Shown piece by piece: positions 12,652 through 23,708 of a stretch of 64,000 bases of DNA. This DNA is from Bryum argenteum. Taxonomy: Eukaryota > Streptophyta > Bryopsida > Bryales > Bryaceae. The notes under the pieces were generated by a model. That model had not been told where the DNA came from and did no database searches. It saw nothing but the letters and a program-made list of their open reading frames with translations. A program made the position numbers and the translations under genes. The stretch's first letter is position 1; the number at the start of each line of letters is the position of its first letter. Location of the stretch: positions 14,443,001 through 14,507,000 of the forward strand of contig CM073321.1 of assembly GCA_037043015.1 (NCBI GenBank), given 5' to 3'.

Positions 12652-12830
12652 CTCTCAATCAACTCTTCAGGCTTCGCAAAGCCTTCAAATGCGTCCCGGT
12701 TCTGTGGCTATCTTCAATCACTACCACGAGGGTGGATAAGTTCCTCAATCTAATCAATGTCCTACTTTTGTCGTTTGAAAAAACAAGGGAGGATGAAGCC
12801 CTTCAGAAAATCAAGAGAAGTCTTGGATTA

Positions 12831-13039
12831 TGTAAGAGTCTAGTTGTCAAAACAAGCAAAAACTACAAAAGAAATATATTGATCCAAGACTTAGGTTTAC
12901 AATGAATAAGAGTCCCTTATATACTAATCTCTTGGCTCAACTGCCGAGGCTCTACTTTAGCTCTACTGCCGAAGTTCTATTTATAAAATTAATAGCTAGT
13001 GAACATCCGAGCTTATCAACGAGGCCTTGGCCCATGACA
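12831..13039 (-). repeat. 5' LTR of gypsy element 1
   Basis: TGTAAGAGTC to GCCCATGACA, 209 bp. The adjoining interior (minus strand) does not show a clear Met-tRNA primer site. Confidence 0.92.
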
Positions 13040-13139
13040 AATAGTTGCCCTACTTGCAGTACACTGTAGTATTGTACTGAGTACTAACAACGAACTTCGT
13101 GCTTCCAATCCAAAATAACAAATTTCTAATAACACGTCT

Positions 13140-14244
13140 TTAGGTATCCTTCAATGTATACGTATCGTCGCTTGATACTTCATCTGCGTTTGGATCGGTT
13201 TTACCTAGAGAGTCATCAGTGCTTTGGTCGCAAGTGAGGATAGTCTATCTGCAACTTCTTCACAGCACCTAACATGGAGCTTGCATTGTCTGTGCATATC
13301 TGAACGATGTTTTGTGGTCCAACCTCTTCTATGTACTTCGCCATTTCATTTGCCACATAATCGATGTCCTTTTTCTTCCCTGTAGTATCCACTGATCCCA
13401 GGAACACCTCTCCCACTGGGTAAACGAGCATCATGTTAATGAGTGGTCTACTTGTGACATCTGACCACCCATCTGAGCATATTGTTCCTCCGTACTTCTC
13501 GATAGAAAGTTTTGTTCGATCCTCAACCGACCTTTGCACAGCTGCCTTCTTCGCATCGAGCATCGTAGTCCTAATAGCATGATACGAGGGTGGTTGATAT
13601 CCACCAATACCGGCCTTTGCTGTCTCTTGAACGGCACTTATGAATGCTGGATGTCGTACGACATTGAATGCAATGTTTGCCTCATAGAAAAATGAAGCCC
13701 CTCTTTGCATCCAAATTTTGCCTAGTGGCAAGATCAAAACTATCCTCCATACTTCTTTGCCCATGTCGCCGTCCGCTAGAGAGTGTAGAGATCCTTTGTC
13801 CATTGCTCCCATGACTCCCCTTGTTAGAGGATGGCACCTGATTAGACCTTAGGTTAGGGATGGCACTTGTACAGACTTGATGCGAGGGGAATCTATGTTC
13901 TCTATAGTTTCCCTTGCCACATACAGTATGCCGACATCCACTCGTGAGTCAGGAACAACATCCGCATAAGGAATGTTGTTCTTTGGAACCATCCCTCCAC
14001 AGTCACGGAATAGCTCGAGAACTCCACGGGGTAACCTCGTACACCGGGGTAATGGGGAATTATGAGGATATCCGAAATGAGCAAATGCTCGTTGCCTTAC
14101 AAAGACTGTGCTTTTTCCACAGAATAAGCACACGCGAGTATTTGGCTTGTCGTTCCGTTCCGTGGATACTTGTAGCCAATCGTCCCATTTGCGAGTGTTT
14201 CTTCTATTATCTGCTACCCCGTTGGATTGGGAAGAATGCTCCAT
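13140..14244 (-). pseudogene. Internally deleted hAT transposase of the inner element
   Basis: ATG chosen at 14244 (MEHSSQSNGVADN). A BED-like finger (CLFCGKSTVF, AFAHFGY, PRC) lies at about 14110-14020, then a gap with a stop near 13848. The core at 13812-13216 contains CSDGWSDVTSR and QICTDNASSMLGAV, the first two catalytic Asp regions. Shortly after (DYPHL, about 13230) the frame jumps to an acidic tail (DSLGKTDPNADEVSSDD) that ends at 13140 and resembles the acidic C-terminus of the outer transposase. The rest of the catalytic domain and the dimerisation segment are gone, so this copy cannot be active. Internal deletion of this kind is how non-autonomous Ds elements arise from Ac. Confidence 0.85.
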
Positions 14245-14413
14245 GTTCCGGAATCGCACCCCCGCCCGTGCAATGAAACTGGTGACGACAACGCACACTA
14301 CAAGGGCTCAAGTTACTCTTTGCACATATAGACCAAGCAGGGGGCTTCTCATGGGGAGACCCAAGACAACGGGCAAAGCACGAAGGAAAGTGGCTTCAAG
14401 CTTGTGAACGACT

Positions 14414-14423
14414 CCTTATATAC
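14414..14423 (-). promoter_or_regulatory. TATA box of the deleted transposase gene
   Basis: GTATATAAGG on the minus strand, 170 bases upstream of the ATG at 14244 and just downstream of GC-rich block 3. Confidence 0.6.
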
Positions 14424-14457
14424 TCCATACTTCTGTAAGTCGGGGGCGAATGCGCAT

Positions 14458-14630
14458 AGAAGGCGACCGGCGGTTCGGCTAGGTCGCCACAGCCAGATCG
14501 GCGGTCGCCCTAACAACAACGCTGTCGCGCCATATGAACCGCCGGCCGCCCTGGCCTTGACTTCATCGCGCTAGCTGGACCGCCGGTCGCCCTAGCCCTG
14601 ACCCAGTTGGACCGCCGGTCGCCCTAGCTA
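14458..14630. repeat. GC-rich motif block 3
   Basis: Contains several copies of GGACCGCCGGTCGCCCTAG, GGCGACCGGCGGTTC and CAGATCGGCGGTCGCCC. It lies between the 3' side of the WCHI gene at 15287 and the promoter of the transposase. The equivalent block near the level-0 copy is at 46210-46360. Confidence 0.88.
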
Positions 14631-14639
14631 TGACAGATT

Positions 14640-15286
14640 TTTTCGACGAAGAGCACTTTACTCCCCAACCACAAATTTGTAGGGGGCCATGGTCCACGCA
14701 GTACAGCTATTATGAACTACGATCACAGAGACCATGCGGCTCAAAAATGTTTGATTGGCAATTGTGTTTTTTTTTTTTTTTAAAAAAAAAACAAAAAACA
14801 AATAAAGGGAACATGGAAAGGCAAAAGAGAGAACAATAAGGACTCCTATTAGAAAATAGAGTTTTAACTTCTCTTGCTCCAAATCCAAAAAATAAAGGGA
14901 TGAATATTGCTCAATCCACGTTTCCTAAATAATTAAGAATGGTAAAAATTGCCATATATCAATGAAGGTACCTTGGACATTGAAGTTTTTTCCCTTATGC
15001 TTATACCAAATGCAATAGTGAGATTTCATTCACCAAGAATATTTAAATTGAAGAAAATCAAAAACTTTATATTCACGTTAAACGTTTTTGCATACAAAAT
15101 GGCAATTGCACATAGTGTTTGATATTGAGTACACTACTTTTCTACAACTGCTAAAAAAACGTGATTAACTAACTACCAGTTATTCTTCGCTTGGGCCCCC
15201 TTCATTGTAAAGTTGGCTTAGCCCCCTTCTGTACAAACTTGGCTTGGCCCCCCTTCATCCAAATGTGCTTCATCTTCCTCCATCGT
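14640..15286. repeat. AT-rich 3' flank of the WCHI gene, repeated inverted at 45360-46200
   Basis: No gene. The reverse complement of 45370-45680 and 46000-46045 matches 14880-15150 and 14640-14700. So this unit (WCHI gene, AT-rich tail, GC block, transposase promoter) exists twice in the window in opposite orientations. A T11/A9 run lies at 14769-14790. Confidence 0.8.
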
Positions 15287-15883
15287 TTAGTTTGGCTCCC
15301 CTTCATCCACTTCTCGCCTTTCGGTCCTTTCTTCTTCCGAATTCAAACAAACTATGTCCTCATCAGGGATTCCTCCTTTGTAACCCCTAGGCGTTGTAAG
15401 ACCTTCTCGTGGGTTGGCCGCTGGATAAGGAGCTCGCGGAATATGGGGTTCTCTTGGCTTAATTGTTTGAGGGGATTTTTTTAATGTCCTCCAATCCACC
15501 TCCCTCTGCAAAATTATCTCCGCGTACACCATTTGTGCTATGTTGTACGAAACCTCGTTGCTCACCACATGCACACCGACGTAGAGGAACTTCCACACTT
15601 CAATGCATCGTTGCACAAATTCATCGTGATTGCAATAGTGCAAATTTGCGCAATTCAGGTGGCGATGAAACTCGTGACGATAGTGTGGAAACAAATGGCT
15701 GATGTCGCACCAAGAAATGTACCACTTGCAAGTCTTAAGGGTCCATGGTCCCTCTACTGTCGCCCACCCCGGAAAAGCATGTTGCGTGGGATCTATGAGA
15801 ATCTTGTGAAATCTCCTTTGCTTCTTTCCTTTCCTCTTGCGGTCCTTGTCTCTCACTATCTTTTGCTCCTGGCTAGGCGTCAT
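15287..15883 (-). CDS. WCHI-family gene A, short form, open frame
   Basis: Unrecognised family. ATG chosen at 15883 (MTPSQEQKIVRDKDRKRKG); the frame extends upstream only through a TTG. A basic N-terminus is followed by a Trp/Cys/His-rich domain: HAFPGWATVEGPWTLKTC, YISWCDI, FPHYRHEFHRH, ANLHYCNHDEF, RCIEVWKFLY, then MVYAEIIL and VDWRTLKKSP. An acidic tail ends EGEPN. Regularly spaced Cys and His could bind metal; that is inference. About 198 codons without a stop make it the best preserved member here. The paralogue at 1-206 plus 44683-45350 covers the same length. GC block 4 is upstream and block 3 downstream. Confidence 0.75.
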   Translation of the reverse strand: MTPSQEQKIVRDKDRKRKGKKQRRFHKILIDPTQHAFPGWATVEGPWTLKTCKWYISWCDISHLFPHYRHEFHRHLNCANLHYCNHDEFVQRCIEVWKFLYVGVHVVSNEVSYNIAQMVYAEIILQREVDWRTLKKSPQTIKPREPHIPRAPYPAANPREGLTTPRGYKGGIPDEDIVCLNSEEERTERREVDEGEPN

Positions 15884-16137
15884 TGTCAACCAAATGCTAA
15901 CCAACGAAGAAATTTTCAAAATAACTCAAAACAAAGTTATATCTATTCCGTGGACTAACACAGAATTTGAAAAACTCGAAAATCGGGCAGCACGTATGTG
16001 TAGGATGTAAACGTGTGGCACGTGTCTGTCAATCACCGCACGCTCTAGCAACCAGAGGTCGACACCAGACAATGCGCAAGGCCCGACACGTGGAGGTGAA
16101 AAATGGCGACTGCCGGTATCCGCGCGCGTATTTGTAA

Positions 16138-16395
16138 CCCTGGTGCTAGGGCGACCGCCGATCCAGCCAATGGGCGAACGTCAGTCGCTGAGGCGACCGC
16201 CGATCCACCTGGTGGGCGACCTTCGGTCACAAGGCGCAACCTCCAAATGAGAAGGCGCGACGTATGTCTGGGGGCGCGACCTCTAGATCGCGCGACCGCC
16301 GATACAGCGGACGGGCGAACGTCGGTCGCTAGGGCGACCGCCGATCCAGCTGGTGGGCGAACGTAGGTCAGTGGGTGACCGCCGGTCCAGCTCAT
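16138..16395. repeat. GC-rich motif block 4 (42-bp unit)
   Basis: Tandem-like units of about 42 bp (GCGACCGCCGATCCAGC, GATGGGCGAACGTCGGTCGC) upstream of gene A. The same unit recurs in blocks 5 and 7. Confidence 0.88.
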
Positions 16396-17104
16396 GGGCA
16401 AGGACTAACCTTCTTCCCAGCATATTTGTCAAAATTATCAAAGCAGTAACGAATTTATATAATGGCTTTTGGTGGCAAGTATTTGGAACCATCAAAACTG
16501 AAAAAAAAGAGATAAAATAGATAAATGGGGCAATAATGTGATTTTAATACTTGGACTTCCTAATAATGACCCTATAAAAATGATGGAATCATAAAAAAAA
16601 CCACAGGGAAATTGCATCCATATGTCATAATTTAGGTGCACCCACCACAACTTCGAATGATAAGGGAAAAGAGAATAAAAGGGTACAAGAGGTGATACTA
16701 ACACTTGAATTAGGTAATAAGGGCCTTATGAATGTAATGGAAGTGTTCATAATACCGTAGGAGAATGCAAACTATGTGGTTGAATTTATATGGAGATATT
16801 TGAATTGCGGGGTTTTAAGGAAGGGGGCATATGTAAATATATAAGCAAAAAGGGAGTGGAAGGGGTGTTGATAACTTTCCTAGGTGATTCATATAGTGTA
16901 AAAAATATGGTATAAATCTTAGGGCCACGGGAGGAACGGAAGTATTTTTCCCAAATTTCAAAAAATTAAATACTCATGTGAAAGTAGGCGGTGTGCGCAC
17001 ATGCATATGAAAACAAAGTGGGGAATGTAGAAAATACTTGGTGTTAATTTGATTCAACCCTGGCACGCTATAGGATACTTGGTGTTAACTTGATTCAAAA
17101 CCTC
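16396..17104. other. AT-rich stretch without a gene
   Basis: No frame or repeat recognised. It lies between two GC-rich blocks. Confidence 0.55.
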
Positions 17105-17565
17105 CAGATCGCGCGACCGCCGATACAGCGGATGGGCGAACGTCGGTTGCTAGGGCGACCGCCGATCCAGCCGATGGGCGAACGACGCTGACAGGGCGAC
17201 CGACGGTCTACGTAATGGGCAATGATCGAAGGAGAAAGTGTCTGCGAGCCTCCGCGCACCCCCTCTTGATGGGGCGACCGCCGATACAGCGGATGGGCAA
17301 ACGTCGGTTGCTTGGGCGAACGTCGGTTGCTAGGGCGACCGCCGATCCGGCCGATGCGCGAACGACGCTGAGAGGGCGACCGGCGGTCTACGTGATGGGC
17401 AATGACCCAAGGAGAAAGTGTCCGCGAGCCTCCGCGCACCCTCCTGATGGGGCGACCGCCGATACAGCGGATGGGCGAACGTCGGTCGCTAGGGCGACCG
17501 CCGATCCAGTCGATGGGCGAACGAAGCTGAGAGGGCGACCGACGGTCTACGTGATGGGCGCGAAT
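17105..17565. repeat. GC-rich motif block 5, three tandem units of about 161-178 bp
   Basis: Units start at 17113, 17274 and 17452, each with GCGACCGCCGATACAGCGG, then GACGGTCTACGT or GGCGGTCTACGT, then (units 1 and 2) GGAGAAAGTGTC and GCGAGCCTCCGCGCACC. A C13 run follows at about 17574. No gene starts nearby, so this may be a remnant end of another element. Confidence 0.9.
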
Positions 17566-18274
17566 ATCTGCTTCCCCCCCCCCCCCCTTTTGCTACAAAT
17601 CTTTTTTTGCATATTTGAAATCATGTACGATTATACTGAATCATTACCTTTAGATGTTTTGGGGGGTTTGTCAAAATATTCATCAACTCTAAATACTTGC
17701 AACTAAATCCCACCATATATTGATACATAACTTCAACAACTTAGTTACGATTCCAAAGTTTTACAAATTATTTATCATTACTTCATTGTGGATTAATGCT
17801 AATCAAAGCTTTCCAAAATTCAATATCATTATATATAAATATGGAATGGTATAGACGACATACTTTTTTAAAATACCACTGTCCAAAGTATCCACCAACC
17901 TACCAACATACAAACCTACCAACTTAAATATTTACCAACCTACATACCATTCTACCAACCTTTATTTACATATTTCTAAATCATGCATTTAGAATAAAAA
18001 ATAAAAACATAAATAGAATAAACAAGATGATAAAACTAACACCGTGGGCATATATACAAATAATAAACATAACATCGTTCAACGGGTATCTTACTAGTAA
18101 AAACATATCATATAATCAAAAAGATACATTGTATAACATCCAGCCTAGCACATATCTCCCAACTTTCAGTTCACAAATAAAATAAAGTAAATGGATATAA
18201 CCAACACACGAACTTCTTTCTAAAATTTGATTCCGCTTACTCTAATCTTCTTCCATTGTACTTTCGATTTTTTA
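17566..18274. other. AT-rich stretch without a gene
   Basis: Contains short repeated ACCAACCTACCAAC-type words at about 17890-17960. Otherwise nothing recognised. Confidence 0.55.
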
Positions 18275-19856
18275 TCAACGGTACCAGCTCCGACATTTAT
18301 CCTTTGTCTTATTTGCAATACATAGATCTTCGATCCTTGCTTTTAAGAACCTCTCCTCTTCTGCGGACACAAGTAGCTTTTTGACCAACTCCTCAGTTGT
18401 TTCATTGCACTGTGAACTTTGACCCTCTTCTGCAATATCCACGGTTCCATCTATTCTATTGAGTACTAACTTTTCCTTGTTCTCCTTCAATCATCTTAAT
18501 GCTAGGTTCACCCTTTCGATCTCAGCTCTCAAGGCTACGCATACTGAAATGAATTCCTTTAGCTTCTTTTCACAATAACCTTGGTCCTTGGCTCCTTCAA
18601 CCATAATATCCTTCTCGCAACCCCAATCATTGACCACAAACCATTCGCCGACGTGATTATATCTCCTTCGCACATTCTCAAAATGTTTTTCATGCTTTAT
18701 GAGCTCTTTCTCATAATCGACCTGATCCGATGCACCCAGAGCTGGAAAAACATTCGTCGCCACGTCTAGGATCTTCTTTTTTGCATCCTTGATTACCTCA
18801 ATGTCATGTTGGAGTTCAGCACACTTTGTCCGTACGGATGACAAAGCATGAAACAAATATTCATAATCCTCATAAGCCCTCTTCATCTCCTTCATCCACG
18901 AATCTTCGACTTCCAGCGGGCGTTTCGCTTTGAAGACTACTTGAACTTCCTTCTCCAGCTCTACTTCTTCATTTCCTTCTCTTTCTGGCCGTTCAGTCGT
19001 TTCCATTGGATATTCTAGAGTCCCATCCTCTACGCTAACATTTGTTTTGAGGAGAGGCGCTCATAGCGGGCCCAACTATAAGTTTGGGTGGACCCAAAGT
19101 ACAAGCACCAAACATTCCCTCAACCTCCATGTATTCAATGACATCCGCTTCTCCTTCTGTTCGTAGGTCCTCGACGTGCTTCACAGGTGCATCAATCACA
19201 TCCAAATCTCGCACGCTTGTTTCACCTACATGAAAGTGTTCTACGTCACCAATAGAACCTTCTAAAAGAGGAGTATGATGCTCCCTCTCATTAACCTCTT
19301 CTTCATCAGAATAAGGATTTTCCCAAACATATACATCATCGGCATCCCCATCTTTCCGATGCCTTGCTGCCGTAAGTCCTTCTCGTGGGTTTTCTGACAA
19401 TGGAGCTCTTGGAATGTCTTGCTTGGTTGGAAGGAAGATTTGAGGCGATTTTTTCAATGAGCTCCAATCCACCACTTTCTCCAATATTACCTCTGCATAC
19501 ACCATTTGAGCAATATGATACGAAACCTCGTTCTTGGTGACATTCTTGCCTTTACAGAGGAACCTTCACACTTCAATACATCGTTGTACAAATTCGTCAT
19601 GCTTACAATAGTGCAGATTTGCATCATTTAGTTTCAAGTGCGTCTCATGTCGAAAGTGTGGAAACAACTTGCTGATGTGGCACTAGGCGATGTAATTCTT
19701 CACTGTTGTCTGACTCCACACACCCTCTTCGGTCTCCCACCCCGGAAAAGCGCGTTGAGTGGCATCTTGGAGAATACGGTGATTCCTCTTCTGTGTTTTT
19801 CCTCTCTTCTTGCGTCGTTCACCGAGTACTATTTTACGTTCCGCAATTGTAATCAT
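18275..19856 (-). pseudogene. WCHI-family gene C with coiled-coil tail, broken
   Basis: ATG at 19856 (MITIAERKIVLGERRKKRGK). The WCHI domain shows RAFPGWETEEGVWSQTTVK, a TAG where gene A has Trp before CHI, SKLFPHFRH, ANLHYCKHDEFVQRCIEV, a TGA where gene A has Trp, then MVYAEVIL and VDWSSLKKSPQ. An acidic linker follows, then a charged region (18491-19006) likely to be coiled coil, a third stop at 18491-18493, and a tail to 18275. A frameshift lies near 19030. Block 6 is upstream with a GGTTAAATAC box between. It probably lost function recently, since the sequence is otherwise well kept. Confidence 0.75.
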
Positions 19857-20054
19857 TGTTACCTCCGATCACGGAATTGCGGCTATAATGTGATGTTCGA
19901 TACAAAACACCAAAAATAGTGCAGTCCACGTTGGCCGACAAATCGAGCAAGCAAGTGGCAACTTTGAGTCGACACCAGACAATGTGCAACACCACGGCAC
20001 GTGGACTGAAAAGTGACGACTACGGCCAATAACGATTGTATTTAACCTCCTGTG

Positions 20055-20250
20055 GCAAGGCGACTGGCGGTGTCACGGCAACATCGTTAGGACGACCGCC
20101 GGTCCAGTGAGTCTTGCAAGACTCGCACCAGGGCGACCGCCGGTCCAGCTGCAGCAGACCTCCGGGGCGACCGGCGGTGCAGCTTCAGAAGAGTTTTGAT
20201 CCAGCCTCAGCGGAGCGCTTCGGGGCGACCGGCACTCTGCAGGGGCGACA
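20055..20250. repeat. GC-rich motif block 6
   Basis: GGCGACTGGCGGT, GACCGCCGGTCCAG and GGCGACCGGCGGTGCAG words upstream of gene C. Confidence 0.85.
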
Positions 20251-21571
20251 TCGCGAGAGCTCCCGCTCTTGTTCTTGGATCCTCTTTATGCAATATTCAA
20301 ATTTTGAATTAACCGCTTCAAGCATCTCCCCCATTTCCCCCTTCAATCCCCCTCATCCCCCCTCATCCCCCCTCATTCCCTCTCATTCCCACTCCGTTCT
20401 TCCTATTTCTCATTCCCAAATGAAAATGATTCTCATGGTCATGGGCATTTTGCCAAGAGCGGTGACCATAATACATGAAGAATGTATTTTATGCTCATTT
20501 GATACTCTTGTGGTGTAATATGGATTTAGATCGATACAAGTTTAATCACAATTTTAAAATATAATTTTCAACATTCTCAAAATTCTCAACATAAAATACT
20601 CATCAAATATTGGTTCCAAACGTACCCTCAGTAATGGGTTGATTAGAATGTCCGCAAATCATTAGTCTTCTTGACTTCAAATATTTACCTTCATATGGTG
20701 GTCACTCATTTTTTCTCCAAACTTATATTATGTCATGATATATCACCTTTTAATTTGGTAAGCAACTATTTCTCTCAGTGCTTACTAGGGTATATGCACT
20801 AATCCCATTCACTTAATTGTATTTCAAGGCTTTATTATTTGACTTGCCAAAATTTTCAAAATCCTCCCCCCTCTCAATCTAACCAATTTCATAATGTTAT
20901 GAGCCCATAAACTCATTGAAAGGATAATCTATCAGTCGGATATTGTATACAGAGATCTTATAATTTATTAAAGGCTCCACTGATATAAAAAGAAACTAGA
21001 AATTGTTCTTAAATGTGATGTTAGAATATGAGGTGCAGTTTTGGTCCAAAAATGGTATCTTATCTAGATGCTAGAAATTGACTACCTTGGATTACATTCT
21101 TAGATTGTAGGTATTGAATCGTTAGATGCATTAAAGTGTTTCATGCATTGAAAAGGCTGATGCTCTATAAATGAATTCACATTTTATCACTTATTATAAA
21201 TGGTTAGGCACAATATGACTTCTTAAAATAAACATCATACAAAATAATATATACCATTCATGCCTACGAAGAGGACAAGGAACTCTCAACCCATCCTTCC
21301 TCCCATTCATTATTATCCATTTAGACATCTCTTGTCCATTTCTTATGAATTGAATGATTATAAAATGGGAATTATGGGACCCACGATCCGAAATTCCTAC
21401 CCTATGCGTACCTTCTTAATTTTTAAATTAATACATTATAAACTATAGGGCTCTTTTACCCCTCCCCCATCCAATATTCATCCTCATCTCATGATTCTCA
21501 TCCTCGTAGGAGCTGCTATGAAACCTCATGCCCTCGCATTCAATATAAAGAGGTGAATTCCCGATTGCAAA
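20251..21571. other. Non-coding stretch with a polypyrimidine tract
   Basis: No gene. A C/T-rich tract with a repeated CCCCCCTCATC word lies at 20329-20400; the remainder is AT-rich. Confidence 0.55.
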
Positions 21572-21805
21572 TAGGGCGACCGCCGATTCAGCCGATGGGC
21601 GAACGTCGGTCGCTAGGGCGATCGGCGGTCCAGCTCATGGGCGAACGTCGGTCGCTGGGGCGATCGGCGGTCCAGCCGATGAGCGAATGTCGGTATAGCT
21701 TATGCGCGAACGTCGGTCGCTCATGGGCGAACGTTGGTCGATAGGGCGATAGCTAGACCGGCGGGCGACCGGCGGTGCAGATTTTGTAGACCGCCGGTCG
21801 CCTTA
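21572..21805. repeat. GC-rich motif block 7 (42-bp unit)
   Basis: Tandem GATGGGCGAACGTCGGTCGC and GCGATCGGCGGTCCAGC units upstream of gene D. An AATATAAAG box lies at about 21541. Confidence 0.88.
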
Positions 21806-21973
21806 TTACTGTGCTTAAGAACGCGACGGGGAGTCCATTTTCACACTTTGCGAGTCCCTCCTTTTCGCACATTGACTAGTATCGACTTCAGTGTTGCTGC
21901 TTGCTTGCTCGTAGACTTTGCGTTTCTACGGATTTTTTTTATTGAGGCACTACCCGTTGTAGCGAGTACATCC

Positions 21974-23279
21974 ATGGTGCGCCATGACCGAGGTCGGATT
22001 GAGAAGAAGCGCATAGACATCTTGAAGAATCCAAAGATATTAGCGTTTAGAGGATGGGAGGAAGAGACGGGGCTGTGGTCTTTTGCCATATGTGAGAAAT
22101 ATGTGGAGTGGTGCCACATCAACAAGCTCTTTCCTCTACATCGACACAATATTCATCGGCACAAGAATGAAGCAAACCTCCGAGAGTGCTATCATTACCT
22201 ATTTAAAGCAAGATGCATATATGCTTGGCATTTGATATACGGTAACAACCATATTTTTAATATGAGGTTCCCTACATTTTGGCAAAAGTGGCATATGCGG
22301 AAATGATTCTCGGGAAGCAGGTGGATTGGTCGACGCATCCACGCTTGCCTATAAAAAAGAAGACCGAACGAATAGAGGTTGGAGAGACATCAAAGACTAT
22401 TGAAGGAGATGGAATTGGAGCTATACCTATGAGTCCTAAGGCCAACGCGGAATTTTACATAGCAGGGTCTTCTTCCGAATCCTCGGAGGATGAACACACA
22501 CACGAATTCGAGCTCAGTGAACTGAGTGAACGAACTCGTTCTCCAAGAAATTGGACGGAGGGGATTTCCTATGAGGCAAATCCATTCGGAACAGTGGGTG
22601 GAAGATTATCCGAATTCATGGATACTTATTTCATGTTGTACAATTTCAGTATAGGAACATGCATGCAATTGGAGGAAGTACTGCAGCATAGCAAGGAATT
22701 GAAGCCCTCAAAGAAAGAGCCCTTTCTGCCACTGAACCATACGATGTACAAGAAGACTGTTGGGAAACTTTGGAAAAAGTTCTAGACAACATAGCTTACA
22801 TGGAGACCATACTTGTGCTATGAAAAGAGGCTCGTGAGAAGTTTTTGGAGAAGAAACATTCAAACAACCTTTCCATAGAAGACTACGTAGAGTTCTGGAC
22901 AGCGAAACATACTAACCTGGAAGGGGTCCTAGCTGAGAGGAGGAATTGGTTGACGGATATTGAAGAATCTATTGCTCTAGAGGTAGATAAAGAGATGCTA
23001 CGCATTCGTGATTTGGCATTTGCGGGTAAGTATGGCAAGACTCCAGACGAAGTTGACAAATTAAAGAGGCTGGTGAAATGGAGTGAAGACCAGAATGTAA
23101 AACTCGCGAAGCAACTACGTGTAGCTGAGGAGAATGCTCGATTCGAGGACGCATGGGCAGAGTGGGCTCATCAAAAAAATAACGCAAAAGTTGACATCAA
23201 CATAAACGCAATCGACGTTGATTCGGAACCGCAACGATCACTTTTTTCAAAGGGCAAGGAGAAAGTTGAAGATTCTTAA
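21974..23279 (+). pseudogene. WCHI-family gene D with coiled-coil tail
   Basis: ATG at 21974 (MVRHDRGRIEKKRID). Domain landmarks are LAFRGWEEETGLWSFAIC, YVEWCHINKLFPLHRH, NIHRHKNEANLREC, then after a frameshift near 22280 VAYAEMIL and VDWSTHPRLP. A linker with Ser/Glu-rich residues (SSSESSEDEHTHEFELSELS) is followed by long charged segments (22640-23270) that look like coiled coil, ending at 23279. Stops or shifts lie near 22785-22845. It converges on the 3' end of the WCHI-RING gene at 23709. Confidence 0.7.
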
Positions 23280-23708
23280 CGTAGAGACGATGGACTTACA
23301 CCCCCAACATTCACCAAACGATATTTGATTTACGTTAATTAGGTGTAGGGAAAGTGTACGTCATTTCTTCTATGTACTTTTTCGCATACACTTTATATAT
23401 AGAAGTTTGTTTTTACCGTTCATCATGCGTGAGTACGTGTTTGTGCATTGGTACAAGGGATTGGGCGGGTTATATGGACTATAAAGATGAAAGATACAAT
23501 AAAAGCTGACAAAGTACAATTGATAGACGACAAGGAAAGGAGCAAACCAAATACATACCATTGATTTAATCGGTGTAGAAAGTAGTACAATAGGAAATGA
23601 GATACATTGTTGCAAAAAGCTACTACTCGATAATACTATAATCAAATATAGTCCTATATAGCTAAAACCATACGTTATGCTGGAGTGTATGGATTCACAA
23701 TATCGTAA
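23280..23708. other. Spacer between convergent genes, no gene seen
   Basis: AT-rich. It should hold both 3' untranslated ends. Confidence 0.55.

Larger units (their letters stand above)
7639..13039 (-). mobile_element. Ty3/gypsy chromovirus-type LTR retrotransposon 1, complete ends
   Basis: Bounded by TG...CA LTRs at 7639-7872 and 12831-13039 and flanked by a perfect 5-bp duplication AATAG (7634-7638 and 13040-13044). Genes read on the minus strand in the order gag, protease, RT, RNase H, integrase, chromodomain, which is Ty3/gypsy order with a chromovirus tail. A purine tract (GGAGGAGGAGGAGGAGGC on the minus strand, about 7875-7895) abuts the 3' LTR. All frames carry shifts, so this copy is dead. 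A close relative lies at 28433-33748 in the same orientation. It is inserted between block 2 and the 3' end of the deleted transposase of the inner element. Confidence 0.95.

Noticed and set aside
17105-17565. Repeat arrays resembling a CRISPR
   Set aside because: Units are degenerate, vary in length, have no unique spacers, no cas genes, and the genome is eukaryotic.
20329-20400. C/T-rich tract as a retrotransposon polypurine tract
   Set aside because: No LTR or reverse transcriptase next to it.
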